Translations under genes and position numbers: made by a program | Notes under the pieces: model-generated | Database searches by the model: none | What the model was told of the DNA's origin: nothing | What the model saw: only the letters and a program-made list of their open reading frames with translations | In this document: positions 50,215-59,270 of the stretch, in pieces | Numbering within the stretch: position 1 is the first letter of the stretch | Layout of the letters: every line of letters starts with the position of its first letter | DNA from: Pseudoxanthomonas mexicana | Lineage (GTDB): Bacteria > Pseudomonadota > Gammaproteobacteria > Xanthomonadales > Xanthomonadaceae | Length of the DNA: 64,000 nt | Assembly (NCBI RefSeq): GCF_001556105.1 | Contig: NZ_LSIF01000074.1 | Coordinates: 13,065-77,064, forward strand | Direction of reading: 5' to 3'

Positions 50215-51297
50215 ATGGCCAGCGTCCAACTCGACCGCGTGCGCAAGGTGTACGACAACGGCCAGGTGGCCGTGCACGGGGCCAGTTTCGAGATCGCCGA
50301 CGGCGAGCTCATGGTGCTGGTCGGTCCGTCCGGCTGCGGCAAGTCCACGTTGCTGCGGATGATCGCCGGGCTGGAAGAGATTTCCGAGGGCAACCTGCTG
50401 ATCGGCGACCGCCGCGTCAACGACGTGGCGCCGAAGGACCGGGACATCGCGATGGTGTTCCAGAGCTATGCGCTGTATCCGCACATGACGGTGGCGGAGA
50501 ACCTTGCCTTCGGGCTGAAGCTGCGCGGCGTGCCGCGCGCGGAGATCGACCAGCGCGTCAACGCGGCGGCGGAAACGCTGGGCATGACCCACATGCTGGG
50601 CAAGCTGCCGCGCGAGATGTCCGGTGGACAACGCCAGCGCGTGGCGCTGGGCCGCGCGCTGGTTCGCGAGCCGTCGGTGTTCCTGCTCGACGAGCCGCTG
50701 TCGAACCTCGACGCCAAGCTGCGCCATTCCGTGCGCACGGAGATCGGCCGCCTGCATCGCCAGCTCGGCGCGACCATGATCTACGTGACCCACGACCAGG
50801 TCGAGGCGATGACGCTGGGCCAGCGCATCGTGGTGCTGAAGGACGGCGAGATCCAGCAGATCGACACGCCGATGGCGCTGTACGAGAAGCCGGCCAACCT
50901 GTTCGTCGCCGGCTTCCTCGGCAGCCCGGCGATGAACGTGCTGCATGGCACGCTGCGGCAGGAGGAAGGGCTGCACCTGGCGCTGGATGGTGGCGGGCGG
51001 ATTCCACTGGGCCATGCGCCCATCGCCGATGCGTGGATGGGACGGCGCATCGCGCTGGGCATCCGTCCGGAACATCTGCAGCCGGCCGGTATCGGCAGGG
51101 CTGCATTCGAAGCGCACGTCGACCTGGTCGAACCGGTCGGCAACGAAGTCTTCGTCAACCTGCGCTTCATCGACCAGCCGCTGGTGGCGCGCATGCCGCC
51201 GCAGATCCTGCCGGAGCCGGGGCAGGGCCTGCGCGTCACTGTCGAGAACGCCGTGCTGCATTGCTTCGACCCGGACAGCGGCCTGCGCCTGGGCTGA
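50215..51297 (+). CDS. Sugar ABC transporter ATP-binding protein (MalK/UgpC type)
   Basis: A 360-residue ATPase of the carbohydrate uptake (CUT1) type. Walker A is GPSGCGKST at residues 37-45, the signature is MSGGQRQRV, Walker B is FLLDEPLSNLD, and the C-terminal TOBE/regulatory domain is present (IALGIRPEHLQP). GGAG at 50206 favours the ATG at 50215 over the one 3 bases earlier. No permease or binding protein is adjacent; the only matching ones here lie at 39.6-42.6 kb. A shared ATPase serving several CUT1 systems is an alternative, as known for MsmK-type proteins. Confidence 0.95.
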   Translation: MASVQLDRVRKVYDNGQVAVHGASFEIADGELMVLVGPSGCGKSTLLRMIAGLEEISEGNLLIGDRRVNDVAPKDRDIAMVFQSYALYPHMTVAENLAFGLKLRGVPRAEIDQRVNAAAETLGMTHMLGKLPREMSGGQRQRVALGRALVREPSVFLLDEPLSNLDAKLRHSVRTEIGRLHRQLGATMIYVTHDQVEAMTLGQRIVVLKDGEIQQIDTPMALYEKPANLFVAGFLGSPAMNVLHGTLRQEEGLHLALDGGGRIPLGHAPIADAWMGRRIALGIRPEHLQPAGIGRAAFEAHVDLVEPVGNEVFVNLRFIDQPLVARMPPQILPEPGQGLRVTVENAVLHCFDPDSGLRLG

Positions 51298-51320
51298 CCG
51301 TCGCGGTGTGCGGAAACAAG

Positions 51321-51344
51321 GAAGGGAGGCCGAGGCCTCCCTTC
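51321..51344. terminator. Hairpin between ABC ATPase and aminotransferase genes
   Basis: GAAGGGAGGC and GCCTCCCTTC form a perfect 10-bp stem with a CGAG loop between convergent stops. Probably terminates both. Confidence 0.75.
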
Positions 51345-51366
51345 TTCGCCACGGTCGGAACGTTGG

Positions 51367-52569
51367 TCAGCCGCGGCTGACCGTACGCACCGCCTCCGCC
51401 ACGTAGGCCAGGTTCTGCTGGTTCAGCGCGGCCACGCAGATGCGGCCGGTGCCGACCGCATAGATGCCGAACTCGTCGCGCAGCCGGTCCACCTGCGCCT
51501 TGCTCAGGCCGGAGTACGAGAACATGCCGGCCTGCTGCTGGATGAAGGCGAACTCCGGCGCACCGAGGGCGGCCAGCTGGTCCACCAGGCCGGCACGCAG
51601 GGCGTGGATGCGTTCGCGCATGCCGCCCAGCTCGCTTTCCCACAGCGCGCGCAGCTCGCCGCTGGCCAGCACGCCGGCCACCAGCGCCGCACCGTGCGTG
51701 GACGGGCTGGAATAGATGGTGCGGATGATGCGCTTGACCTGCGACTGCACGGCCTTGGTCGCCGCGGCGTCCGGACCGACCACCGACAGCGCGCCGACGC
51801 GCTCGCCGTACAGCGAGAACGACTTGGAGTACGAGTTGGCGACGATGAAGCTGTCGATGCCGGCCTCGGCGACGATGCGCACGGCGGCGCCATCCTCGGC
51901 GATGCCCTGGTCGAAGCCCTGGTAGGCCATGTCGATGAAGGGGAACAGGCCGCGGTCCTTCATCAGCGCCGCGACCTGCTTCCATTGCTCGACGGTCAGG
52001 TCGGCGCCGGTGGGGTTGTGGCAGCAGGCGTGCAGCAGCACGACGGTGCCCGGCTTCAGCTGGCCCAGGTCGGCGAGCATGCCGGCGAAGTCCAGGTCGT
52101 GCGTGGCGGCGTCGAAGTAGGTGTAGTCGACGATGTCGAAGCCGGCCGCGCCGAACACCGCGCGGTGGTTTTCCCAGCTCGGGTTGCTGATCGCGATGGT
52201 GGCATGCGGCAGCAGCTTCTTCAGCAGGTCGGCGCCGACGCGCAGCGCACCGCTGCCGCCGACGGTCTGGGTGGTCGCCACGCGGCCGGCCGCAACGAGC
52301 TCGGACTCCTTGCCGAACACCAGCTCGCGGGTGGCCGCGTCATAGGCGGCCAGGCCGTCGATCGGCAGGTAGCCGCGCGGTTTGCCGGCGGCGGCGAGCG
52401 CCTGTTCCACCTGGCGGACGCAGTCGAGCAGGGGAATGCGGCCCTGTTCGTCGTAGTAGATGCCGACGCCCAGGTTGACCTTCTGGGTGCGGGGATCGGC
52501 GTTGTAAGCCTCGGTCAACCCCAGGATGGGGTCGCCGGGCACCAGTTCGACGGATGCAAAAAGAGACAC
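51367..52569 (-). CDS. Aromatic/aspartate aminotransferase (class I)
   Basis: A PLP-dependent aminotransferase of 400 residues, family AspC/TyrB. The PLP lysine is Lys249 in ANSYSKSFSLYGERVG, with HACCHNPTGAD and the distal NPSWENH motif. Xanthomonadaceae copies are often called aromatic amino acid transaminases; the sequence does not settle aspartate versus tyrosine preference. The start is GTG at 52569, giving the family-standard MSLFASVELVPGDPILGL. No strong ribosome-binding site is visible. Confidence 0.94.
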   Translation of the reverse strand: MSLFASVELVPGDPILGLTEAYNADPRTQKVNLGVGIYYDEQGRIPLLDCVRQVEQALAAAGKPRGYLPIDGLAAYDAATRELVFGKESELVAAGRVATTQTVGGSGALRVGADLLKKLLPHATIAISNPSWENHRAVFGAAGFDIVDYTYFDAATHDLDFAGMLADLGQLKPGTVVLLHACCHNPTGADLTVEQWKQVAALMKDRGLFPFIDMAYQGFDQGIAEDGAAVRIVAEAGIDSFIVANSYSKSFSLYGERVGALSVVGPDAAATKAVQSQVKRIIRTIYSSPSTHGAALVAGVLASGELRALWESELGGMRERIHALRAGLVDQLAALGAPEFAFIQQQAGMFSYSGLSKAQVDRLRDEFGIYAVGTGRICVAALNQQNLAYVAEAVRTVSRG

Positions 52570-52740
52570 GGAGTGGGGACCGTTGATATGTGAGGGAGGG
52601 GGGTGAAGCCGCCCGCGATGCTAACAGGCACGGGCCTTCTCCGTACGCCGGCAACCCCTTGGCGTACGGCGTCCGCGGGCCCGGGCATCCCGTGGCGGGG
52701 GCGGCTATACTCATTCGTTGGCGTGCCAGACGGCAGGCCT

Positions 52741-52771
52741 GATTGCCATGTAAATCAATGCATTGGCAATC
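52741..52771. promoter_or_regulatory. Inverted repeat upstream of smc
   Basis: GATTGCCA and TGGCAATC arms around a 15-base A+T-rich spacer, 75 bases before the smc start. A -10-like TATACT lies at 52717-52722. Could be an operator or an RNA leader hairpin; the binder is unknown. Confidence 0.35.
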
Positions 52772-52845
52772 GAAGCTGATCCCACTTCACACTTGCGGCA
52801 GCGCGTCGGACCGGTCCGGTCGCGGTGCCCGGAAGACACCGCCGC

Positions 52846-55800
52846 ATGCGCCTTTCCACCATCAAGTTGTCCGGCTTCAAGTCGTTCGTCGATCCTACCG
52901 TGCTGCACCTGCCGACCAACATGACCGGCGTGGTCGGTCCGAACGGCTGCGGCAAGTCGAACATCATCGACGCCGTGCGCTGGGTGATGGGCGAAAGTTC
53001 GGCCAGCCGCCTGCGCGGCGACTCGCTGACCGACGTGATCTTCTCCGGCTCCGCTGCACGCAAGCCGGTGTCGCAGGCCTCGGTCGAACTGATCTTCGAC
53101 AACAGCGACCACACCATCAGCGGCGAGTTCGCCGCCTTCAACGAAATCTCGGTCCGGCGCCTGGTCAGCCGCGACGGCCAGAGCAACTACTACCTCAACG
53201 GCACCAAGTGCCGCCGCCGCGACATCACCGACCTGTTCCTCGGCACCGGTCTGGGCCCGCGCAGCTACTCGATCATCGAGCAGGGCATGATCAGCCAGAT
53301 CATCGAGGCGCGCCCGGAAGACCTGCGCGTGTACCTGGAAGAAGCCGCCGGCATCTCCAAGTACAAGGAGCGCCGCAAGGAAACCGAAACCCGCATCCGC
53401 CACACCCGCGAGAACCTCGACCGCCTCAACGACCTGCGCGAGGAGATCGGCAAGCAGCTCGAACACCTCAAGCGCCAGGCCAAGCAGGCCGAGCAGTACA
53501 AGGCGCTGCAGGAAGAGCGCCGGGTCAAGGACGCCGAGTGGAAGGCGCTGGAGTACCGCGGCCTGGACGGCAAGTTGCAGGGCCTGCGCGAGGCGCTGTC
53601 GCAGGAAGAGACCAAGCTTCAGCAGCTGATCGCCGAACAGCGCGAAGCCGAGCGCCTGCTGGAAACCGACCGCGTACGCCGCGAGGAAGCCGCCGACAGC
53701 CTCAACAAGGCGCAGGGCGAGGTCTACCAGGTCGGCAGCACGCTGGCCCGCGTCGAACAGCAGATCCAGCACCAGCGCGAGCTCGGCGACCGCCTGAAGC
53801 GCGCGCGCGACGAAGCCCACAACGCCTTGCAGGAACTCGGCCAGCACATCAGCGGCGACGAGACCCGCCTCAACGTGTTGCGCGATTCCGTCGCCGATGC
53901 CGAACCCCAGCTCGAACAGCTGCGCGAGGACGACGTATTCCGCCAGGACGCGCTGCGCGAAGCCGAAACCCTGCTGTCCGACTGGCAGCAGCGCTGGGAA
54001 ACCCACAGCCGCGATTCCGCCGAGGCCTCGCGCGCCGGCGACGTCGAACGCACCCGCGTCGACTACCTCGACCGCCAGTCGCTGGAAGCCGACCGTCGCC
54101 GCGAGGTACTGGCCGCCGAGCGCCTGGGCCTGGACCTGGAGGCGCTGGCGTCCGCATTCGAGCAGTTGCAGCTGCAGCACGACACCCAGAAGGAATCGCT
54201 GGAGACGCTGACCGAGCAGGTCGAGGCGCGCAAGCAGGGCGCCTCTGACGTGCAGGAACAGCAGCGCGGCACCCAGACCGAGCTGTCCGACGTGCGCAAG
54301 CGCGCTCAGGAAGCCCGCGGTCGCCTGTCCTCGCTGGAAACGCTGCAGCACGCGGCGCTGGGCCAGGAGCAGGGCGCCGCAATGAGCTGGCTGAAGGCGC
54401 GTGGCCTCGACAACGCCTCGCGCGTCGGCGAGAAGCTGACCGTCGAGCCGGGCTGGGAAAACGCCGTCGAAGGCGCGCTTGGCCAACTGATCGAAGGCGT
54501 GCTGGTCGATGCACCGGAAGCGCTGGTCGACGCGCTGGGCGAACTCGGCGATGGCCGCATCGCGCTGGTATCGGACGACCGCAGCGACGTCGCGTTCGCA
54601 CCGACCTCGCTGGCCGCGAAGGTGCAGGGTCCCGCGGCGATCCGTCGCCTGCTGGCCCGTCTGCATACGGCCGAGGATCTCGGCGAAGCCCGTCGCCTGC
54701 AGTCGCAGCTCGGTGATGGCGATTCCGTCATCACCCGCAACGGCGAACGTCTCGGCGCCGGCTGGGTGCGCGTGCTGCGCTCCGGCGCGGCCAAGCAGGG
54801 TGCGTTGCTGCGCGAGCGCGAGATCCAGTCGCTGCGCGGCGAAATCGAAACCCTGCAGGCGCGCGAAGCCGAGCTCGAAGAGCGCCTGGCCAGCCTGCGC
54901 GACCAGTTGCTCGCCGCCGAGCAGCAGCGCGAAGACGCCCAGCGCACGCTGTACATGGCGCATCGCGGCGTGTCCGAACTGGCCGGCCAGTTGCAGAGCC
55001 AGCAGGGCAAGGTGGATGCCACCCGCACCCGCCTGGAACGCATCGACGGCGAGCTCACCCAACTGGTCGAGACGCTGGACACCAGCCGCGAGCAGGCCCG
55101 CGAAGCGCGCAGCAAGCTGGAAGACGCGGTCACCCGCATGGGCGACCTGGAATCGAACCGGCAGTCACTGGAAGGCGAGCGCCGCCAGCTGGTCGACGCC
55201 CGCGACCAGGCCCGCGAAGCCGCCCGCACCTCGCGCGACACCGCCCATGCGCTGGCGCTGACGCTGGAATCGCAGCGCACGCAGATCGTCTCGCTGAGCC
55301 AGGCCCTGGACCGCATGGGCGGCCAGCGCGGCCACCTCGATTCGCGCCTGGAAGAACTTACCCTGCAGCTGAGCGAAGGCGATTCGCCGGTGCAGGAGCT
55401 GGAAACCCAGCGCCAGGCCGCGCTGGAACACCGCGTCACCGCCGATCGCCAGCTGGCCGAAGCGCGCTCGCTGCTGGAAGGCATCGACAATGAGCTGCGC
55501 CAGTACGAACAGACCCGCCAGCAGCGCGACGAGCAATCGCTCGCCCAGCGCGAGCGCATCTCGCAGCGCAAGCTCGACCAGCAGGCGCTCGCGCTGAAGG
55601 CCGAGCAGCTGTCCGAAGGCGTCGTCGCCGGCGGCTTCGTGCTCGAGGACGTCATCAACACGCTGCCCGAGGTTGCCGATGTCCGCGAATGGGAGCAGGC
55701 CGTCACCCAGATCGACGGCCGCATGCGCCGGCTGGAGCCGGTCAACCTGGCCGCCATCCACGAGTACGGCGAAGCCAGCCAGCGATCGGAGTACCTGGAC

Positions 55801-56349
55801 GCGCAGAATGTCGACCTCACCACCGCGCTGGAAACGCTGGAAGAAGCCATCCGCAAGATCGACCGCGAGACCCGCGGCCGCTTCAAGGACACCTTCGACC
55901 GCGTCAACGCCGGCGTGCAGCAGCTGTATCCGCGCCTGTTCGGCGGCGGCCATGCCTACCTGGAGCTCACCGGCGAAGACCTGCTCGACACCGGCGTGGC
56001 GATCATGGCGCGACCGCCCGGCAAGCGCGTATCCAACATCTCGCTGCTGTCCGGCGGTGAGAAGGCGATGACCGCGGTGGCGCTGGTGTTCGCCATCTTC
56101 CAGCTCAATCCCGCGCCGTTCTGCCTGCTGGACGAAGTCGACGCACCGCTTGATGAAGCCAACGTGGGCCGCTTCACCACCATGGTGAAGGAGATGAGCG
56201 AGAAGGTGCAGTTCCTGTTCGTGTCGCACAACAAGGCCACGATGGAAGCCGCACACCAGCTCAGTGGCGTTACCATGCGGGAACCCGGTGTCAGCCGGCT
56301 GGTGTCGGTGGACCTGGAAGAGGCCGCCCGCCTCGCTGGCGCCGCCTGA
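52846..56349 (+). CDS. smc: Chromosome segregation protein SMC
   Basis: The ATPase arm of the SMC-ScpAB condensin (1167 residues). Walker A is GPNGCGKSN at 31-39; two long coiled coils flank a hinge near residues 520-640 (GQLIEGVLVDAPEALVDALG); the C-terminal head has the signature LSGGEK at 1068-1073 and Walker B LLDEVDAPLDEAN. The ATG at 52846 (MRLSTIKLSGFKSF) is the standard N-terminus. zipA follows by 32 bases. Its partners scpA and scpB lie 23 kb away in this window. Confidence 0.97.
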   Translation: MRLSTIKLSGFKSFVDPTVLHLPTNMTGVVGPNGCGKSNIIDAVRWVMGESSASRLRGDSLTDVIFSGSAARKPVSQASVELIFDNSDHTISGEFAAFNEISVRRLVSRDGQSNYYLNGTKCRRRDITDLFLGTGLGPRSYSIIEQGMISQIIEARPEDLRVYLEEAAGISKYKERRKETETRIRHTRENLDRLNDLREEIGKQLEHLKRQAKQAEQYKALQEERRVKDAEWKALEYRGLDGKLQGLREALSQEETKLQQLIAEQREAERLLETDRVRREEAADSLNKAQGEVYQVGSTLARVEQQIQHQRELGDRLKRARDEAHNALQELGQHISGDETRLNVLRDSVADAEPQLEQLREDDVFRQDALREAETLLSDWQQRWETHSRDSAEASRAGDVERTRVDYLDRQSLEADRRREVLAAERLGLDLEALASAFEQLQLQHDTQKESLETLTEQVEARKQGASDVQEQQRGTQTELSDVRKRAQEARGRLSSLETLQHAALGQEQGAAMSWLKARGLDNASRVGEKLTVEPGWENAVEGALGQLIEGVLVDAPEALVDALGELGDGRIALVSDDRSDVAFAPTSLAAKVQGPAAIRRLLARLHTAEDLGEARRLQSQLGDGDSVITRNGERLGAGWVRVLRSGAAKQGALLREREIQSLRGEIETLQAREAELEERLASLRDQLLAAEQQREDAQRTLYMAHRGVSELAGQLQSQQGKVDATRTRLERIDGELTQLVETLDTSREQAREARSKLEDAVTRMGDLESNRQSLEGERRQLVDARDQAREAARTSRDTAHALALTLESQRTQIVSLSQALDRMGGQRGHLDSRLEELTLQLSEGDSPVQELETQRQAALEHRVTADRQLAEARSLLEGIDNELRQYEQTRQQRDEQSLAQRERISQRKLDQQALALKAEQLSEGVVAGGFVLEDVINTLPEVADVREWEQAVTQIDGRMRRLEPVNLAAIHEYGEASQRSEYLDAQNVDLTTALETLEEAIRKIDRETRGRFKDTFDRVNAGVQQLYPRLFGGGHAYLELTGEDLLDTGVAIMARPPGKRVSNISLLSGGEKAMTAVALVFAIFQLNPAPFCLLDEVDAPLDEANVGRFTTMVKEMSEKVQFLFVSHNKATMEAAHQLSGVTMREPGVSRLVSVDLEEAARLAGAA

Positions 56350-56381
56350 CCTTTTCATTCCACCTTGCCGGAGAATCCCCT

Positions 56382-57116
56382 GTGTCCGACATGGCCATGC
56401 TTCGTATCGGAATCATCGTCGCCGGCGTGCTGTTGCTGGTCGCGATCTTCCTGTTCGGTCGTCCCAAGAAACCCAGCCAGGGCCGCCGGCTGGAACCCGC
56501 CGAACGCGATACCTCGCGCATCGAACCCAGCCTGGCCGGTGACGACACCAGCGAGCAGGTGCAGGACTACAGCGGCGAACGCGTCAGCCAGCCCGAGCTC
56601 GGCCTGCCCGGCGGCACGCCGATCGCGGGCGTGGAAAGCGACCTGGGCAAGCGTCCCAGCCAGGATTTCGACAAGATCGTCTCGCTGTACGTCGCGGCCA
56701 AGGCCGGGCAGGTGCTGCGCGGCGAGGACATCGTGGTCGCGGCCGAGAAGACCGGCCTCACCTTCGGCCACATGAATGTCTTCCACCGGCTGGTGGAAGG
56801 GCACCCGGAACGCGGCCCGGTCTTCAGCATGGCCAACATCATGCAGCCCGGCAGTTTCGACATGGCCAACATCCGCGCGCTGGAAACCCCGGCGATCGCG
56901 TTCTTCCTCACGCTGCCCGCGCCGATGACCGCGCTGGAAGCCTGGGAGAAGCTGGTCCCCAACGTCGAACGCATGGCCGAACTGCTGGGCGGCGTGGTCC
57001 TCGACGACAGCCGCAACACCCTCGGCCGCCAGCGCATCCAGCACATCCGCGAAGAACTCCGTGCGTATGACCGCCAGCATGAGGCGCCGCCGCTGACGAA
57101 GGCGCCGCGGTGGTAG
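56382..57116 (+). CDS. zipA: Cell division protein ZipA
   Basis: A membrane anchor of the FtsZ ring (244 residues). One N-terminal helix (about residues 6-25) is followed by a short charged, Pro/Gln-rich linker and the C-terminal FtsZ-binding domain (DKIVSLYVAAKAGQVLRGEDIVVAAEKTGL ... NIMQPGSFDM). The start GTG at 56382 follows GGAGAATCCCC. In related genomes ligA usually comes next; here a roughly 3.9-kb block intervenes. Confidence 0.94.
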   Translation: MSDMAMLRIGIIVAGVLLLVAIFLFGRPKKPSQGRRLEPAERDTSRIEPSLAGDDTSEQVQDYSGERVSQPELGLPGGTPIAGVESDLGKRPSQDFDKIVSLYVAAKAGQVLRGEDIVVAAEKTGLTFGHMNVFHRLVEGHPERGPVFSMANIMQPGSFDMANIRALETPAIAFFLTLPAPMTALEAWEKLVPNVERMAELLGGVVLDDSRNTLGRQRIQHIREELRAYDRQHEAPPLTKAPRW

Positions 57117-57166
57117 AGAACGAATCCCGAGTCTGTTGACTTTGATTAAAGCAGAAGGAGAGTTGC

Positions 57167-58180
57167 TTGAGTAACGAAACGGATGGCGTTGAGGCACCGC
57201 TCGCTAGATCATTGAATCCCCTTGTCTTTATTAGTCATGACACACGTGACGCGGAGTTGGCAGAAGCTTTCAGTAATTTGCTCAAAAGTGTTAGCGCTGG
57301 CGTTCTGAAGTCCTTTCGCACCTCCGATAAGCGCGGCAATCAGGGTATCGAGTACGGAATCGAGTGGTATCCGGAGATCATTAAGAACATTCAGTCTTCA
57401 TCTGACGTGGTTTGCCTGCTCACCGAAAGAAGTGTTGATAGGCCGTGGATTCTTTTTGAAGCTGGAATGGCGAAAGGGAAGCTCAATACTCCCATTCTCG
57501 GTGTCGCCCTCGGAATTGAGTTAAAGAACGCCTCTACTGGACCTTTCGCTCAGTTCCAGAATTGCGCGGACGATGAGGAATCTCTTACTAAGTTGGTATT
57601 CCAGCTGGTAGATCGAATCCCCGGCTCTGAGCCCGATAGGGATACGATTCGATTTCAAGTTGGGAAATTCAAAACCAACGTTGAAGAAATATTGAAGAAG
57701 CTCGCGGCGTCAGGAATGGCTGCGCAGCCGAAACGACAGAAAGCGGATGAAGTTGAGAATTCATCCGCAAAGCTGTTTGAAGAAATCAAGATCATGTTCC
57801 AGGATCTTCCCTCCAGAATCGAGCGGAGCGAAGCTGCGCGGCCGATCAGGCGAAAGAGGCGATTTCATCCGGGCATGTTAGAGGACATGCTTTTTGGTTC
57901 AAAGAATCCCGTCCTTGGTGTTCGATTCGGACTAAGTTTGCTTCGCGATACCGCTCCTTGGATTTACGACGAAGGGAATGCGCTTCTTTTGAAGCTGCAA
58001 TCTGCAAAAACTCCAGCGGCGAAGAAGCTTGTGGTTACTGAGTTTGAAGACCTTTTGATTGGGGGGGCACGAAGTCCTTATCTTGAGAAGTTTTTCCTTG
58101 AAAATGAGGATGACTATCGCCTCTTTCATGAAGTGCCGCGAATGATCATGCATGCATTGGAGCGCATCATTCACGAGTGA
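57167..58180 (+). CDS. TIR-domain protein, probable defence NADase or signalling enzyme
   Basis: A 337-residue protein. Residues about 16-150 are a TIR domain (PLVFISHDTRDAELAEAFSNLL ... DVVCLLTERSVDRPWILFEAGMAKG) with a Glu98 at the usual NADase catalytic position in WILFEAG. A charged coiled-coil-like linker (about 165-230) leads to a C-terminal helical domain I do not recognise (PVLGVRFGLSLLRDTAPWIYDEGNALLLKL). The start is TTG at 57167, set by AAGGAG 6 bases upstream. Base use is strikingly unlike its neighbours: 28 G+C of 60 in a sampled line (57421-57480), with many AAA/GAA/ATT codons, so recent transfer is likely. No partner gene is adjacent. Anti-phage or stress function is inferred from TIR families. 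Confidence 0.85.
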   Translation: MSNETDGVEAPLARSLNPLVFISHDTRDAELAEAFSNLLKSVSAGVLKSFRTSDKRGNQGIEYGIEWYPEIIKNIQSSSDVVCLLTERSVDRPWILFEAGMAKGKLNTPILGVALGIELKNASTGPFAQFQNCADDEESLTKLVFQLVDRIPGSEPDRDTIRFQVGKFKTNVEEILKKLAASGMAAQPKRQKADEVENSSAKLFEEIKIMFQDLPSRIERSEAARPIRRKRRFHPGMLEDMLFGSKNPVLGVRFGLSLLRDTAPWIYDEGNALLLKLQSAKTPAAKKLVVTEFEDLLIGGARSPYLEKFFLENEDDYRLFHEVPRMIMHALERIIHE

Positions 58181-58260
58181 TTGGCGTGGCAAGATTGGTT
58201 GAGCGCGACGATAGCCATCGCGCATGACCGATAGCACATAGGTTGGGCTGAGCGAAGCCC

Positions 58261-58346
58261 GTAGGATGGGTTGAGCGAAGCGATACCCATCGCGGATGGC
58301 GTGAATGATTCATGATGGGTATCGCCTCCGGCTCCACCCATCCTAC
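58261..58346. repeat. MITE-like inverted-repeat element
   Basis: GTAGGATGGGT at the left end pairs with ACCCATCCTAC at the right end, and internally GCGATACCCATC pairs with GATGGGTATCGC, over 86 bases. Degenerate relatives (GGTTGAGCGCGACGATAGCC, and GGTTGGGCTGAGCGAAGCCC) precede it at about 58197-58260. It fills most of the gap after the TIR gene. The sequence type recurs in many proteobacterial genomes (general knowledge); origin by transposition is inferred. Confidence 0.7.
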
Positions 58347-58453
58347 GTGTGCACTGCGAATGCACTGCCTCGACGAGCGGGTGGATGCGCTGGCGATGGG
58401 GAAGATCCTGCGGTAGTCACAGGTCCTTAGGCACAGAGCGGGGGAAGCAGGAC

Positions 58454-58831
58454 ATGGCTGAGATACACCGGGCCAGTGTGCGTAGGCTGTTGGTGGGAGT
58501 AGTCGGCGCTTATCTCGCGTCGATGGGTCTTGTGAGCTTCTGGATGCTCGCAGCAGGCAACGTCGTGGAAGGGCATGCGGGCGTCGTGTTCGCCGGCGTG
58601 GCGTTCCTGGTGGCGTCGGCTCCTGCCATCGCATTCCCGTTCTCGCAGCGCGTCGCGAAGAGGTTGCTGCTCGTCGTGCTGATCCTGTTCGCGGCTGCCA
58701 CGCTATGGGCCGTGTTTGCTCCGTCGGCGACGCCGGTATCGCTCACCGTCAAGGTCGCGGTACTCGCTTTTGCCATCCTGTTGGTCTTCCGGACCTGGCT
58801 GGCGTTGCGCGTATCCAGTAAGCCCGATTGA
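58454..58831 (+). CDS. Small multi-pass membrane protein of unknown function
   Basis: A 125-residue protein with about four hydrophobic helices (LLVGVVGAYLASMGLVSFWML; GVVFAGVAFLVASAPAIAFPF; RLLLVVLILFAAATLWAVF; LTVKVAVLAFAILLVFRTWLAL). The ATG at 58454 follows AGCAGGAC; an extension to 58349 is Cys/Arg/Trp-rich and unlikely. No family recognised. Unlike the TIR gene, its base composition is typical of the host chromosome. Confidence 0.65.
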   Translation: MAEIHRASVRRLLVGVVGAYLASMGLVSFWMLAAGNVVEGHAGVVFAGVAFLVASAPAIAFPFSQRVAKRLLLVVLILFAAATLWAVFAPSATPVSLTVKVAVLAFAILLVFRTWLALRVSSKPD

Positions 58832-58927
58832 CCCGACGGCGGGCTAAAGCCCGCCCTACGCAGATATCGGCTGCGCCACGTAGGGTGGGCCTTGGCCCAC
58901 CACCGCGCGATCCCGCACACTGCCGCC

Positions 58928-59260
58928 ATGCCCCGCAACCTCCTCTTCATCTGCACCCAGAACCGCCTGCGCAGCCCGACGGCGGAGCAGGTGTTCGCCG
59001 ATTGGCCGGGGATCGAGACCGCATCCGCGGGCCTGGGCAACGATGCCGACGTGCCGGTTTCGCCCGAGCTGCTGGCGTGGGCGGACACGGTGTTCGTGAT
59101 GGAGAAAGCGCACCGCAATCGCCTGTCGGCGAAGTTCAAGCGCGATCTCGACGGCAAGCGGGTGATCTGCCTCGATATTCCCGACGACTACGCGTACATG
59201 GATCCTGACCTGATCCGTCTGTTGAAGCAGAAGGTCATACGCTTCCTGCCAGCGTCTTGA
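58928..59260 (+). CDS. Low-molecular-weight protein tyrosine phosphatase-like protein
   Basis: A 110-residue protein with the LMW-PTP phosphate loop C-x5-R-S: Cys9 to Arg15 in FICTQNRLRSPTAE. The general-acid region appears as DIPDDYAYMDPDL. It is shorter than classical LMW-PTPs (about 150 residues) but matches a common bacterial subfamily of about 110. The start at 58928 (MPRNLLFICTQ) is the normal N-terminus. Substrate unknown. Ends 10 bases before the VOC gene. Confidence 0.85.
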   Translation: MPRNLLFICTQNRLRSPTAEQVFADWPGIETASAGLGNDADVPVSPELLAWADTVFVMEKAHRNRLSAKFKRDLDGKRVICLDIPDDYAYMDPDLIRLLKQKVIRFLPAS

Positions 59261-59270
59261 GAACTGCACC

